DNA of 64,000 nucleotides from Streptomyces kanamyceticus (lineage in GTDB: Bacteria > Actinomycetota > Actinomycetes > Streptomycetales > Streptomycetaceae), in the NCBI RefSeq assembly GCF_008704495.1, contig NZ_CP023699.1, positions 7,378,001 to 7,442,000 of the forward strand. The letters are read 5' to 3'. Positions 44,944-55,119 of the stretch are shown here, one piece after another. Position 1 is the stretch's first letter. Each line of letters opens with the position of its first letter. The translations under genes were made by a program, and so were the position numbers. Below the pieces are notes generated by a model that saw only the letters and a list, made by a program, of their open reading frames with translations, was not told the origin of the DNA and did no database searches.

Positions 44944-46461
44944 GTGACATATCCGGGGCCGCCGCGGCCGGTCCAGGTCTCCCCGACCTCACTGACGGAG
45001 CTCGGGAGCCAGCTGGGCGTCGCCGTCGAGGGCGACGCGGAGATCACCGGCATCACGCACGACTCCCGAGCGGTCCGCCCCGGCGACGTCTACGCGGCGC
45101 TGCCCGGCGCGCGGATGCACGGCGCCGACTTCGTCGCCCAGGCCGCCGACCTCGGTGCGGGAGCGATCCTCACCGACCCGACCGGCGCCGAGCGCGCCGC
45201 CGCGACCGGCCTGCCCGTCCTGGTCGTCGCCGACCCGCGCGGCAGCATGGGCGAGCTCGCGGCGACGGTCTACGGCCACCCCGGCCGCGACCTCCTCCAG
45301 ATCGGCATCACGGGTACGTCGGGCAAGACCACCACCGCGTACCTCGTCGAGGGCGGGCTCAAGGGCCTGCGCGCGACCGGCCTCATCGGCACGGTCGAGA
45401 TGCGCATCGGCGACGAGCGCATCAAGTCGGAGCGCACGACCCCCGAAGCCACCGACCTGCAGGCGCTGTTCGCGGTGATGCGCGAGCGCGGCGTCGAAGC
45501 GGTCGCCATGGAGGTCTCCAGCCACGCCCTGGTGCTCGGCCGTGTGGACGGCTGCGTCTTCGACGTCGCCGTCTTCAACAACCTGAGCCCGGAGCACATG
45601 GAGTTCCACTCCGACATGGATGACTACTTCCAGGCCAAGGCGCAGCTGTTCACCCAGCGGCGCTCCCGGGTCGGTGTGGTCAATTTCGACGACGAGTACG
45701 GCCGCAGGCTCATCACCGAGTCCGAGGTCCCCGTCACCACGTTCTCCGCGGAGGGCCACCCGGACGCCGACTGGCGCGCCGAGGACGTCGAGGTCGGGCC
45801 GCTCGACTCGACGTTCGTCGCGGTCGGCCCCAAGGGCGAGCGGATCACCGCCAAGTCCCCGCTCGCGGGCCCCTTCAACGTCGCCAACACGCTCGCCGCG
45901 ATCGTCTCGCTCGCCGTCGCGGGCATCGACCCGCAGCAGGCCGCCGACGGCGTCGCCGCGGTGCCCGGCGTACCGGGCCGCCTGGAGCGCATCGACGCGG
46001 GCCAGCCCTACCTGGCGGTCGTCGACTACGCCCACAAGACGGACGCTGTCGAATCGGTCCTGCGCGCGCTGCGCAAGGTCACCGAGGGCAAGCTGCACAT
46101 CGTGCTCGGCTGCGGCGGCGACCGGGACAAGACCAAGCGGATGCCGATGGGCGCGGCCGCGGCCCGCCTCTCCGACACCGCCGTACTGACCTCCGACAAC
46201 CCCCGCGGCGAGGATCCCCTCGCGATCCTCGCCACGATGCTCGCGGGCGCCGCCGACGTGCCGGCCCACGAGCGCGCCGAGGTCGCCGTCTTCGAGGACC
46301 GTGCCGCGGCCATCCGCGCGGCCGTCGCCCACGCGGGACCGGGCGACACCGTCCTGGTCGCGGGCAAGGGCCACGAGCAGGGACAGGACATCGCCGGGGT
46401 GGTGCGTCCCTTCGACGACCGCCAGGTGCTTCGCGAAGCTATCCAGCAAACCCAGGGATGA
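44944..46461 (+). CDS. murE: UDP-MurNAc-tripeptide ligase MurE
   Basis: A 505-aa Mur ligase adding the diamino acid (LL-DAP in this genus) to UDP-MurNAc-L-Ala-D-Glu. The ATP loop is GITGTSGKTTTAYL, the carbamylated-Lys region follows HMEFHSDMDDYFQAKAQLF, and the diaminopimelate specificity motif DNPR is in TSDNPRGEDP. I chose the GTG at 44944 (AAGGG upstream, usual length). A GTG at 44899 seven bases after TACGCT would give a 520-aa form from a leaderless transcript. It lies 205 bases after ftsI. Confidence 0.95.
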   Translation: MTYPGPPRPVQVSPTSLTELGSQLGVAVEGDAEITGITHDSRAVRPGDVYAALPGARMHGADFVAQAADLGAGAILTDPTGAERAAATGLPVLVVADPRGSMGELAATVYGHPGRDLLQIGITGTSGKTTTAYLVEGGLKGLRATGLIGTVEMRIGDERIKSERTTPEATDLQALFAVMRERGVEAVAMEVSSHALVLGRVDGCVFDVAVFNNLSPEHMEFHSDMDDYFQAKAQLFTQRRSRVGVVNFDDEYGRRLITESEVPVTTFSAEGHPDADWRAEDVEVGPLDSTFVAVGPKGERITAKSPLAGPFNVANTLAAIVSLAVAGIDPQQAADGVAAVPGVPGRLERIDAGQPYLAVVDYAHKTDAVESVLRALRKVTEGKLHIVLGCGGDRDKTKRMPMGAAAARLSDTAVLTSDNPRGEDPLAILATMLAGAADVPAHERAEVAVFEDRAAAIRAAVAHAGPGDTVLVAGKGHEQGQDIAGVVRPFDDRQVLREAIQQTQG

Positions 46462-46465
46462 AGTT

Positions 46466-47872
46466 GTGATCGCCCTCTCCCTCGCCGAGATCGCCACCGT
46501 CGTCGGCGGGCAGACGTACGACATACCGGATCCGGCCGTTTCGGTCACCGGATCCGTGGTCCGGGACTCCCGTGAGGTGGTGCCCGGCAGCCTCTTCGTC
46601 GCCTTCGTCGGCGAGCGCGTGGACGGCCACGACTACGCCGCGGACGTCGTCGCGGCCGGTGCCGTGGCCGTCCTGGCGTCGCGGCCCGTCGGGGTGCCCG
46701 CCATCGTCGTCGACGATGTGCAGGCGGCGCTCGGCGCCCTGGCCCGCCACGTCGTGGAGCGGCTCGGCGCGACCCTGGTGGCGCTCACCGGGTCCGTCGG
46801 CAAGACCAGCTCCAAGGACCTGCTCGCGCAGGTTCTGCGGCGCCACGCGCCCACGGTCTGGACGCCGGGCTCGTTCAACAACGAGATCGGCCTGCCGCTG
46901 ACCGCGCTCAGCGCCACCGACGAGACGCGGTTCCTCGTCCTGGAGATGGGTGCGCGCGGAATCGGCCACATCCGGTACCTCACGGGCCTCACGCCGCCGA
47001 AGATCGGCCTCGTCCTGAACGTCGGCACCGCCCACATCGGCGAGTTCGGCGGCCGCGAGCAGATCGCGGAAGCGAAGGGCGAGCTGGTCGAGTCGCTGCC
47101 CGCGGACGGCGCCGCGGTCCTCAACGCCGACGACCCGCTGGTGCGCGCGATGGCGTCGCGTACGAAGGCGCGCGTGCTGCTCTTCGGAGAGGCCGCCGAC
47201 GCCGACGTACGAGCGGAGAATGTCCGGCTCACGGAGAATGGACAGCCCGCTTTCACGCTGCACACACCCTCCGGGTGCAGCGACGTGACCTTGCGGCTGT
47301 ACGGTGAGCACCACGTGTCGAACGCGCTTGCCGCGGCCGCCGTCGCCCATGAGCTGGGCATGTCCGTGGACGAGATCGCCCTCGCGCTCTCCGAGGCGGG
47401 CACGCTGTCCCGCTGGCGGATGGAGGTCACCGAGCGCCCGGACGGCGTGACTATCGTCAACGACGCCTACAACGCGAACCCCGAGTCCATGCGAGCCGCC
47501 CTGCGCGCGCTCGTGGCCATGGGCAAGGGACGTCGTACGTGGGCGGTGCTCGGTCACATGGCCGAACTCGGGGACGAGGGGCTCGTCGAGCACGACGCGG
47601 TCGGACGCCTTGCCGTCCGGCTCAACGTGAGCAAGCTCGTGGCAGTCGGGGGCAGGGAAGCGTCCTGGCTCCAACTGGGCGCATACAACGAGGGTTCGTG
47701 GGGTGAGGAGTCGGTGCACGTGTCCGACGCACAGGCGGCGATCGACCTGTTGCGCAGCGAGCTGCGCGCAGGAGACGTCGTGCTGGTGAAGGCGTCCAGA
47801 TCGGTGGGCCTCGAGAAGGTCGCCGCGGCGCTGTTGGAGAACCACACCGAGGGTGAGGTCTCCGGCCGATGA
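46466..47872 (+). CDS. murF: UDP-MurNAc-tripeptide--D-alanyl-D-alanine ligase MurF
   Basis: A 468-aa Mur ligase adding D-Ala-D-Ala to complete the UDP-MurNAc-pentapeptide. The ATP loop is [49 protein letters not shown] and VLGHMAELG are conserved. The GTG at 46466 lies four bases after the murE stop, and mraY overlaps its end by four bases. Confidence 0.96.
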   Translation: MIALSLAEIATVVGGQTYDIPDPAVSVTGSVVRDSREVVPGSLFVAFVGERVDGHDYAADVVAAGAVAVLASRPVGVPAIVVDDVQAALGALARHVVERLGATLVALTGSVGKTSSKDLLAQVLRRHAPTVWTPGSFNNEIGLPLTALSATDETRFLVLEMGARGIGHIRYLTGLTPPKIGLVLNVGTAHIGEFGGREQIAEAKGELVESLPADGAAVLNADDPLVRAMASRTKARVLLFGEAADADVRAENVRLTENGQPAFTLHTPSGCSDVTLRLYGEHHVSNALAAAAVAHELGMSVDEIALALSEAGTLSRWRMEVTERPDGVTIVNDAYNANPESMRAALRALVAMGKGRRTWAVLGHMAELGDEGLVEHDAVGRLAVRLNVSKLVAVGGREASWLQLGAYNEGSWGEESVHVSDAQAAIDLLRSELRAGDVVLVKASRSVGLEKVAAALLENHTEGEVSGR

Positions 47873-48939
47873 GGCAGATCCTCTTCGCGGGTGTGATCGG
47901 GCTCTTCCTGACCCTGGCCGGGACCCCGCTCCTGATCAAGTTCCTGGCCCGCAAGGGCTACGGCCAGTTCATCCGGGACGACGGCCCGCGCGAGCACCAC
48001 AGCAAGCGCGGCACGCCGACCATGGGTGGCATCGCCTTCATCCTCGCCACGCTCATCGCGTACTTCCTCACGAAGGTCATCACCGGCACGGAGACCACGC
48101 TCTCCGGCCTCCTGGTGCTCTTCCTGATGGCGGGCATGGGCCTCGTCGGCTTCCTCGACGACTACATCAAGATCGTCAAGCAGCGCTCGCTCGGTCTGCG
48201 CGCCAAGGCGAAGATGGCGGGCCAGCTGATCGTCGGCATCGGCTTCGCCGTGCTCGCGCTGAACTGGCCGGACAACCGCAACCAGACCCCGGCCTCCACC
48301 AAGCTGTCGTTCGTCACGGACTTCGGCTGGTCGATCGGCCCGGTCCTGTTCGTGGTCTGGGCGCTGTTCATGATCCTCGCGATGTCGAACGGCGTGAACC
48401 TCACCGACGGCCTCGACGGTCTCGCCACCGGCGCCTCCGTGATGGTCTTCGGCGCCTACACCTTCATCGGTGTCTGGCAGTACCAGGAGTCCTGCGCCAA
48501 CGCGAACACGCTGACGAACCCGCAGGCCTGCTTCGAGGTCAGAGACCCGCTCGACCTGGCGGTCGTGGCCTCCGCACTCATGGGCGCCTGCTTCGGCTTC
48601 CTGTGGTGGAACACCTCGCCCGCCAAGATCTTCATGGGCGACACCGGATCCCTCGCCCTGGGCGGCGCGCTCGCGGGTCTCGCGATCTGCTCCCGCACCG
48701 AGCTGCTCCTCGCGCTGCTCGGCGGCCTCTTCGTCCTGATCACCATGTCGGTGGTCATCCAGGTCGGCTCGTTCCGCCTCACCGGCAAACGCGTCTTCCG
48801 GATGGCGCCACTCCAGCACCACTTCGAACTAAAGGGGTGGTCCGAAGTCCTTGTCGTGGTCCGCTTCTGGATCATCCAGGGCATGTGCGTGATCGTCGGT
48901 CTGGGTCTCTTCTACGCGGGATGGGCAGCCGAAAAGTGA
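47869..48939 (+). CDS. mraY: Phospho-N-acetylmuramoyl-pentapeptide transferase MraY
   Basis: A 356-aa integral membrane enzyme with about ten helices that transfers phospho-MurNAc-pentapeptide to undecaprenyl phosphate, making lipid [32 protein letters not shown] and [12 protein letters not shown] carry the catalytic Asp residues, and [10 protein letters not shown] is the C-terminal signature. The ATG at 47869 overlaps the murF stop. Confidence 0.97.
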   Translation: MRQILFAGVIGLFLTLAGTPLLIKFLARKGYGQFIRDDGPREHHSKRGTPTMGGIAFILATLIAYFLTKVITGTETTLSGLLVLFLMAGMGLVGFLDDYIKIVKQRSLGLRAKAKMAGQLIVGIGFAVLALNWPDNRNQTPASTKLSFVTDFGWSIGPVLFVVWALFMILAMSNGVNLTDGLDGLATGASVMVFGAYTFIGVWQYQESCANANTLTNPQACFEVRDPLDLAVVASALMGACFGFLWWNTSPAKIFMGDTGSLALGGALAGLAICSRTELLLALLGGLFVLITMSVVIQVGSFRLTGKRVFRMAPLQHHFELKGWSEVLVVVRFWIIQGMCVIVGLGLFYAGWAAEK

Positions 48940-50357
48940 CCCCTGTGTCCGAGTGGCAGAGCAAGAACGTCACCGTCGCCGGTCTCGGCGTGAGCGGCAT
49001 CAGCGCCGCCCGCGCCCTGGCCGGCCTCGGCGCGTCGGTGACGGTCGTGGACGGCGGCTCCTCGGAGGCGCACCGGGAACGCGCCGCTTCTCTTGAGGGC
49101 GACGGCATTTCCGTACGCCTGGGGGACGCGGAAACGCTTCCCGACGGCACCGACCTGGTGGTCACGTCGCCGGGCTGGAAGCCGTCGTCGCCGCTCTTCG
49201 CGGCGGCCGCGGCGGCGGGCGTGGACGTCGTCGGCGACGTAGAGATCGCCTGGCGCCTGCGCGGCCCCGACGCGGCCCCCTGGCTCGCCATCACGGGCAC
49301 CAACGGCAAGACCACGACGACGCGGATGCTCGCCTCGATCCTCGAAGCCGCGGGCCTGCGGACGGCCGCCGTCGGCAACATCGGTACGCCGATCGTCGAC
49401 GTCGTCCTCTCCGAAGAGCCCTACGACGTCCTGGCCGTCGAGCTCTCCTCGTACCAGCTGCACTGGGCGCCCTCGCTGCGCGCCCACTCCGCGGCCGTCC
49501 TGAACCTGGCGCCCGACCACCTCGACTGGCACGGCTCCATGGAGGCGTACGCCGCCGACAAGGGACGCGTCTACGAGGGCAATCGGATCGCCTGCGTCTA
49601 CAACGTGGCCGACAAGGTCACCGAGGACCTGGTCCGCGAGGCCGACGTCGAAGAGGGCTGCCGCGCCGTCGGTTTCACGCTGAACGCGCCCGCGCCCTCG
49701 CAACTGGGGGTCGTGGACGGCATCCTGGTCGACCGTGCCTTCGTGCCGGACCGCCAGAAGCAGGCGCAGGAGCTCGCCGAGATCTCCGACGTCCAGCCGC
49801 CCGCGCCGCACAACATCGCCAACGCGCTGGCCGCCGCGGCCCTCGCACGCGCTTTCGGCGTACAGGCGACGGCCGTACGCGACGGGCTGCGCGCCTTCCG
49901 TCCCGACGCGCACCGCATCGAACACGTCGCCGACGTGGCCGAGGTCGCGTACGTCGACGACTCCAAGGCGACCAACACCCACGCGGCGGAAGCCTCGTTG
50001 GCGTCCTACGAGTCGATCGTCTGGATCGCGGGCGGACTCGCCAAGGGCGCCACCTTCGACGAGCTCGTCACCAAGTCGGCCAAGCGGCTGCGCGGCGCCG
50101 TCCTGATCGGTGCCGACCGCGAGCTGATCAGGGAAGCCCTCGCGCGACACGCGCCCGAGGTCCCGGTCGTCGACCTCGACCGCACCGACACTGGTGCGAT
50201 GTCCGAGGCGGTACGCCGGGCGGCAGAGCTGGCCCGGCCGGGGGACACCGTCCTGATGGCCCCGGCCTGCGCCTCGATGGACATGTTCACCAACTACAAC
50301 AAGCGTGGTGAAGCGTTCGCGGACGCCGTCCGCGAACTCGGCTCCACGAGCGCCTGA
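48921..50357 (+). CDS. murD: UDP-MurNAc-L-alanine--D-glutamate ligase MurD
   Basis: An approximately 478-aa Mur ligase adding D-Glu to UDP-MurNAc-L-Ala. The N-terminal Rossmann [17 protein letters not shown], the ATP loop [34 protein letters not shown] and [12 protein letters not shown] are all present. Start choice is uncertain: ATG 48921, GTG 48936 (overlapping the mraY stop as GTGA) and GTG 48945 are all in frame with weak ribosome sites. A six-bp hairpin follows the gene before ftsW. Confidence 0.94.
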   Translation: MGSRKVTPVSEWQSKNVTVAGLGVSGISAARALAGLGASVTVVDGGSSEAHRERAASLEGDGISVRLGDAETLPDGTDLVVTSPGWKPSSPLFAAAAAAGVDVVGDVEIAWRLRGPDAAPWLAITGTNGKTTTTRMLASILEAAGLRTAAVGNIGTPIVDVVLSEEPYDVLAVELSSYQLHWAPSLRAHSAAVLNLAPDHLDWHGSMEAYAADKGRVYEGNRIACVYNVADKVTEDLVREADVEEGCRAVGFTLNAPAPSQLGVVDGILVDRAFVPDRQKQAQELAEISDVQPPAPHNIANALAAAALARAFGVQATAVRDGLRAFRPDAHRIEHVADVAEVAYVDDSKATNTHAAEASLASYESIVWIAGGLAKGATFDELVTKSAKRLRGAVLIGADRELIREALARHAPEVPVVDLDRTDTGAMSEAVRRAAELARPGDTVLMAPACASMDMFTNYNKRGEAFADAVRELGSTSA

Positions 50358-50405
50358 CCGGGCTTTCTGCCCGGCGGGCGCCGGGCACACCCTTGGGAGG
50401 GGAAC

Positions 50406-51716
50406 GTGGCCAGGTCTTCCGTGCGGGTCGCCAAACGACCGGCTCCGGTACGCGCCAGAGGTGCCTCCCACCCTCCGGGCGACCGGGGGCCCCGGCGGCT
50501 CTACGACCGGGCCCGCAAGGCCTGGGACCGGCCGCTGACGGCGTACTACCTCATCCTGGGCAGCAGCCTGCTGATCACCGTGCTCGGCCTGGTGATGGTC
50601 TACTCGGCCTCGATGATCCAGGCGCTGCAGCTGGACCTGCCGGCGTCGTACTTCTTCCGCAAGCAGTTCGTCGCCGCCGTGCTCGGCGCGATCCTGCTGC
50701 TCGCCGCGATGCGGATGCCCATCAAGCTGCACCGGGCGCTCGCCTATCCGATGCTCGCGGTCACCGTCTTCCTGATGGTCCTCGTGCAGATCCCGGGGAT
50801 AGGGCGCAGCGTCAACGGCAACCAGAACTGGATCTATCTGGGCGGGCCCTTCCAGCTCCAGCCCAGTGAGTTCGGCAAGCTCGCCCTCGTCCTGTGGGGC
50901 GCCGACCTGCTCGCGCGTAAACACGACAAGCGTCTGTTGACCCAGTGGAAACACATGCTGGTGCCGCTCGTCCCGGTCGCCTTCATGCTGCTCGGGCTCA
51001 TCATGCTCGGCGGCGACATGGGTACGGCGATCATCCTCACCGCGATCCTCTTCGGCCTGCTCTGGCTGGCGGGCGCCCCCACCCGGCTGTTCGCGGGTGT
51101 GCTCGGCGTCGCGGGTCTGCTCGGTGTGATCCTCATCAAGACGAGCCCCAACCGCATGGCCAGGCTCGCCTGCATCGGCGCCACGGAGCCGGGCCCCGGT
51201 GACCAGTGCTGGCAGGCCGTACACGGCATCTATGCCCTGGCCTCCGGCGGATTCTTCGGTTCCGGACTCGGCGCGAGTGTGGAAAAATGGGGTCAACTGC
51301 CTGAACCGCACACCGACTTCATCTTCGCCATCACCGGCGAGGAACTCGGCCTGGCGGGGACACTGTCGGTGCTCGCCCTGTTCGCGGCTCTAGGCTATGC
51401 GGGTATCCGCGTGGCCGGACGCACGGAGGACCCCTTCGTGAGGTATGCCGCGGGAGGCGTGACCACCTGGATCACGGCCCAGGCCGTGATCAACGTCGGT
51501 GCGGTGCTCGGTCTGCTGCCGATCGCCGGTGTCCCGCTCCCGCTGTTCTCCTACGGGGGTTCGGCCCTGCTGCCGACCATGTTCGCCGTCGGGCTCCTCA
51601 TCGCTTTCGCGCGATCGGACCCCGCGGCGAAGGCGGCCCTCGCCATGCGGCAACCTCGGGTGAGATGGAACACGATGAGACGGCGCGTCAAGGCGCGTTC
51701 GTCCGGAGAGCGGTGA
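50406..51716 (+). CDS. ftsW: SEDS-family septal glycosyltransferase FtsW
   Basis: A 436-aa membrane polymerase with about ten helices that polymerises lipid II at septa together with FtsI. After about 45 basic residues come GLVMVYSAS, GRSVNGNQNWIYLGGPFQLQ with PSEFGKLALVLW, GGDMGTAIIL, ITGEELGLAG and the SEDS closing motif PLPLFSYGGSALL. The start is GTG at 50406 with GGGAGGGG upstream. Confidence 0.95.
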   Translation: MARSSVRVAKRPAPVRARGASHPPGDRGPRRLYDRARKAWDRPLTAYYLILGSSLLITVLGLVMVYSASMIQALQLDLPASYFFRKQFVAAVLGAILLLAAMRMPIKLHRALAYPMLAVTVFLMVLVQIPGIGRSVNGNQNWIYLGGPFQLQPSEFGKLALVLWGADLLARKHDKRLLTQWKHMLVPLVPVAFMLLGLIMLGGDMGTAIILTAILFGLLWLAGAPTRLFAGVLGVAGLLGVILIKTSPNRMARLACIGATEPGPGDQCWQAVHGIYALASGGFFGSGLGASVEKWGQLPEPHTDFIFAITGEELGLAGTLSVLALFAALGYAGIRVAGRTEDPFVRYAAGGVTTWITAQAVINVGAVLGLLPIAGVPLPLFSYGGSALLPTMFAVGLLIAFARSDPAAKAALAMRQPRVRWNTMRRRVKARSSGER

Positions 51717-51722
51717 ATTTCG

Positions 51723-52817
51723 GTGCATGTCGTACTCGCCGGTGGGGGGACCGCCGGCCACATCGAGCCCGCGCTCGCCCTCGCGGACGCCCTGCGGAGG
51801 CAGGACCCGACCGTGGGCATCACGGCCCTGGGCACGGAGCGTGGACTCGAGACCCGGCTCGTATCCGAGCGGGGCTACGAACTCGCGCTGATCCCGGCCG
51901 TACCCCTGCCGCGGAAGCCCACCCCTGAGCTGATCACCGTCCCGGGACGGCTGCGCGGCACCATCAAGGCGGCCGAGCAGATCCTGGAGCGCACCAAGGC
52001 GGACTGCGTGGTCGGCTTCGGCGGCTACGTCGCGCTGCCCGGCTACCTCGCGGCCAAGCGGACCGGGACGCCGATCGTCGTGCACGAGGCCAACGCGCGC
52101 CCCGGCCTGGCCAACAAGATCGGTTCGCGGTACGCCTCCGGGGTGGCCGTCGCCACCCCCGACAGCAAGCTGCGCAACTCCCGCTACATCGGCATCCCGT
52201 TGCGGCACACCATCGCCACGCTCGACCGGGCCAGGGTCCGCCCGGAGGCGCGCGCCGCCTTCGGCCTCGACCCCAACCTGCCGACCCTGCTCGTCTCCGG
52301 CGGTTCGCAGGGCGCGCGGCGGCTCAACGAGGTCGTCCAGCAGGCCGCCCCCGTGCTGCAGCGCGCGGGCATCCAGATCCTGCACGCGGTCGGCCCCAAG
52401 AACGAATTGCCGCACGTGCAGCAGATGCCGGGGATGCCCCCGTACATCCCGGTACCGTACGTGGACCGGATGGACCTCGCGTACGCCGCTGCCGACATGA
52501 TGCTCTGCCGCGCGGGCGCGATGACCGTGGCCGAACTCTCCGCCGTCGGGCTCCCCGCCGCCTACGTCCCGCTGCCGATCGGCAACGGCGAACAGCGGCT
52601 CAACGCCCAGCCGGTGGTCAAGGCGGGCGGCGGACTGCTGGTCGACGACGCGGAACTGACGCCCGAATGGGTCCAGGGCAACGTCCTGCCCGTGCTCGCC
52701 GATCCGCATCGGCTGTACGAGATGTCCCGCGCCGCCTCGGAGTTCGGCCGCAGGGACGCCGACGAGCTGCTCGTCGGCATGGTGTACGAGGCGATTGCGT
52801 CACGCCGTAACGCGTGA
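51723..52817 (+). CDS. murG: UDP-GlcNAc:lipid I N-acetylglucosaminyltransferase MurG
   Basis: A 364-aa GT28 glycosyltransferase that converts lipid I to lipid II on the inner face of the membrane. The N-terminal loop is AGGGTAGHIEPALALAD, VGFGGYVALPGYLAA and HEANARPGLANK follow, and the donor-binding SGGSQGARRLNE and CRAGAMTVAELSAVG are present. The start is GTG at 51723, six bases after the ftsW stop. Confidence 0.97.
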   Translation: MHVVLAGGGTAGHIEPALALADALRRQDPTVGITALGTERGLETRLVSERGYELALIPAVPLPRKPTPELITVPGRLRGTIKAAEQILERTKADCVVGFGGYVALPGYLAAKRTGTPIVVHEANARPGLANKIGSRYASGVAVATPDSKLRNSRYIGIPLRHTIATLDRARVRPEARAAFGLDPNLPTLLVSGGSQGARRLNEVVQQAAPVLQRAGIQILHAVGPKNELPHVQQMPGMPPYIPVPYVDRMDLAYAAADMMLCRAGAMTVAELSAVGLPAAYVPLPIGNGEQRLNAQPVVKAGGGLLVDDAELTPEWVQGNVLPVLADPHRLYEMSRAASEFGRRDADELLVGMVYEAIASRRNA

Positions 52818-52831
52818 GAAGGCAGGGGACC

Positions 52832-53623
52832 GTGGCCGGACCGACCACCGCCGAACGGCAGCAGAAGAAGTCCGGCCCGCCCCGCCCGCAGCGCGTCCGG
52901 CGGCTGCGCCTGCCGCGCTCGCGCACTCTGATCGTCGTACTGGTGCTCGCCGTGCTCCTCACCGCGGGCGGCGTGTGGGTGCTCTACGGCTCCCAGTGGC
53001 TGCGTCTTGAGCGCGTGACCATCTCGGGGACCCGGGTGCTGACCCCCGAAGAGGTCCGCGAGGCGGCGGACGCCCCCGTCGGGGCCCCACTGATTTCGGT
53101 CGATGCGGACGCCCTTGAGGAGCGGCTGCGCTCGAAATTGCCCCGAATTGACTCGGTTGACGTCGTGCGGTCCTGGCCGCACGGAATCGGTCTCAAAGTG
53201 ACGGAACGTAAGCCGGTTCTCCTCATCGAAAAGGGCGGAAAGTTCGTCGAAGTGGACGCCAAGGGAGTGCGATTCGACACGGTCGAGCGCGCGCCGAAGG
53301 GCGTACCGCATCTCGAATTGACGCCGGATCAGGAGAACGGGGCGGCCAGTCTGCGCAGGTTCGGCCCGGACCGGCTGCTGCGCGAGGCCGTGCGGGTAGC
53401 CGGTGACCTGCCCGAAGCGGTGGCCAGGGACACTCGGAACGTCAAGGTCCGTTCGTACGACTCCATCTCGCTGGAGTTGAGCGGCGGGCGCGGCGTCGCG
53501 TGGGGCAGCGGCGAGAAGGGGCGTACGAAAGCGTCCGCTCTCCTCGCACTGATGAAAACGACACCCAAGGCACGGCACTTCGATGTGAGCGTCCCCACCG
53601 CCCCTGCATCATCGGGGAGTTGA
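52832..53623 (+). CDS. ftsQ: Cell division protein FtsQ
   Basis: A 263-aa bitopic division protein. A basic cytosolic segment and one helix (TLIVVLVLAVLLTAGGVWVLY) precede a POTRA domain (LRLERVTISGTRVLTPEEV) and the FtsQ domain (VRSWPHGIGLKVTERKPV). The GTG at 52832 follows AAGGCAGGGG and matches the ~264 aa I recall for S. coelicolor. A GTG at 52814 that overlaps the murG stop is the alternative. A 275-base gap with the ftsZ promoters follows. Confidence 0.92.
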   Translation: MAGPTTAERQQKKSGPPRPQRVRRLRLPRSRTLIVVLVLAVLLTAGGVWVLYGSQWLRLERVTISGTRVLTPEEVREAADAPVGAPLISVDADALEERLRSKLPRIDSVDVVRSWPHGIGLKVTERKPVLLIEKGGKFVEVDAKGVRFDTVERAPKGVPHLELTPDQENGAASLRRFGPDRLLREAVRVAGDLPEAVARDTRNVKVRSYDSISLELSGGRGVAWGSGEKGRTKASALLALMKTTPKARHFDVSVPTAPASSGS

Positions 53624-53713
53624 CGTGCATCACCGCAGGCCAGCACCCTGGTTCGGCACCGCTACGGCTGATCACATAGGGTGAAAAGAAAAACGGGAGG
53701 TTCGGCGTGTTCG

Positions 53714-53743
53714 TTGAACGTGCGCCACTTGTCGACTTAGTGT
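53714..53743 (+). promoter_or_regulatory. ftsZ promoter, vegetative or sporulation type
   Basis: TTGAAC (53714-53719), an 18-base spacer and TAGTGT (53738-53743). The ftsQ-ftsZ gap of S. coelicolor carries several ftsZ promoters, one developmental (recalled); this is the best sequence match here. Confidence 0.55.
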
Positions 53744-53768
53744 CCTGTTCGGAAGAGTCCAGGGAACA

Positions 53769-53804
53769 GACACACTGGTAACCCTAAACTTCAGCGTTAG
53801 GGTT
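53769..53804 (+). promoter_or_regulatory. GACAC (WhiA-type) motif and 8-bp inverted repeat before ftsZ
   Basis: GACAC at 53769-53773 matches the core recognised by the sporulation regulator WhiA. It is followed by the perfect inverted repeat AACCCTAA / TTAGGGTT (53780-53787 and 53797-53804, nine-base spacer) about 95 bases before the ftsZ start. The repeat could be a regulator site or a stem in the ftsZ leader. Confidence 0.4.
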
Positions 53805-53898
53805 CGGGTCGGCGTTCGGACCGTCCCATTCGGCATCAGTCGTCGTGTCGCGCCAGAGCGAAACGGCGACACGTAACTCGAGGCGAGAGGCCTTCGAC

Positions 53899-55119
53899 GT
53901 GGCAGCACCGCAGAACTACCTCGCAGTCATCAAAGTCATCGGTGTCGGCGGCGGTGGTGTCAATGCCATCAACCGGATGATCGAGGTCGGTCTCAAGGGC
54001 GTCGAGTTCATCGCCATCAACACCGACGCGCAAGCCCTGTTGATGAGCGACGCCGACGTCAAGCTCGACGTCGGCCGTGAACTCACCCGCGGCCTCGGCG
54101 CCGGCGCCAACCCGGCCGTCGGCCGCAAGGCCGCAGAGGACCACCGCGAGGAGATCGAGGAGGTCCTCAAGGGGGCCGACATGGTCTTCGTCACCGCCGG
54201 CGAAGGCGGCGGCACCGGCACCGGCGGCGCACCCGTCGTCGCCAACATCGCGCGCTCGCTCGGCGCCCTCACCATCGGTGTGGTCACCCGGCCGTTCACC
54301 TTCGAGGGCCGGCGCCGCGCCAACCAGGCCGAGGACGGCATCGCGGAGCTGCGCGAAGAGGTCGACACCCTCATCGTCATCCCCAACGACCGGCTCCTGT
54401 CCATCTCGGACCGCCAGGTATCCGTCCTCGACGCCTTCAAGTCGGCGGACCAGGTCCTGCTCTCCGGTGTTCAGGGCATCACCGACCTCATCACCACGCC
54501 CGGCCTGATCAACCTCGACTTCGCCGACGTCAAGTCGGTCATGTCCGAGGCCGGTTCGGCGCTCATGGGCATCGGCTCGGCCCGCGGCGACGACCGCGCG
54601 GTGGCCGCCGCGGAGATGGCGATCTCCTCGCCGCTCCTGGAGGCGTCCATCGACGGAGCGCGCGGCGTGCTGCTCTCCATCTCCGGCGGCTCCGACCTCG
54701 GCCTGTTCGAGATCAACGAGGCGGCCCAGCTGGTCAGCGAGGCAGCGCACCCCGAGGCCAACATCATCTTCGGTGCCGTCATCGACGACGCCCTGGGCGA
54801 CGAGGTCAGGGTCACCGTCATCGCGGCGGGCTTCGACGGCGGACAGCCACCGTCCAAGCGGGACACCGTGCTTGGCTCGGCGTCCGCCAAGCGCGAGGAG
54901 CCGGCACCGGCCTCCCGGCCCGCCGAATCCTCCCGCCCGGCCTTCGGCGGCCTCGGCAGCGTCACGCCGCGCGAGGAGCCCGCGACCCCGGAGCCCGCCG
55001 AGGCGGCCCCGGTGAACGAGGCCCCGTCCGCGCCCGCGACGCCGCCGCAGGTCCCGCCGGCCCGTCCCTACCAGGACAGCCAGGCCGAAGAGCTGGACGT
55101 GCCGGACTTCTTGAAGTGA
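53899..55119 (+). CDS. ftsZ: Cell division GTPase FtsZ
   Basis: A 406-aa tubulin-like GTPase forming the Z-ring, needed for hyphal cross-walls and sporulation ladders. The tubulin signature GGGTGTGG is at residues 103-110, the T7 loop is [11 protein letters not shown], and the conserved C-terminal peptide DVPDFLK, which binds SepF and other partners, ends the protein after a Pro/Ala/Glu linker. The GTG at 53899 gives the standard [13 protein letters not shown]-terminus; a longer frame to 53845 is not supported. The stop overlaps the next gene (GTGA). Confidence 0.98.
   Translation: MAAPQNYLAVIKVIGVGGGGVNAINRMIEVGLKGVEFIAINTDAQALLMSDADVKLDVGRELTRGLGAGANPAVGRKAAEDHREEIEEVLKGADMVFVTAGEGGGTGTGGAPVVANIARSLGALTIGVVTRPFTFEGRRRANQAEDGIAELREEVDTLIVIPNDRLLSISDRQVSVLDAFKSADQVLLSGVQGITDLITTPGLINLDFADVKSVMSEAGSALMGIGSARGDDRAVAAAEMAISSPLLEASIDGARGVLLSISGGSDLGLFEINEAAQLVSEAAHPEANIIFGAVIDDALGDEVRVTVIAAGFDGGQPPSKRDTVLGSASAKREEPAPASRPAESSRPAFGGLGSVTPREEPATPEPAEAAPVNEAPSAPATPPQVPPARPYQDSQAEELDVPDFLK

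Noticed and set aside
53780..53804. AACCCTAA/TTAGGGTT resembles eukaryotic telomere repeats
   Set aside because: It is a single inverted repeat in the ftsZ leader, not a tandem array; the likeness is coincidental.
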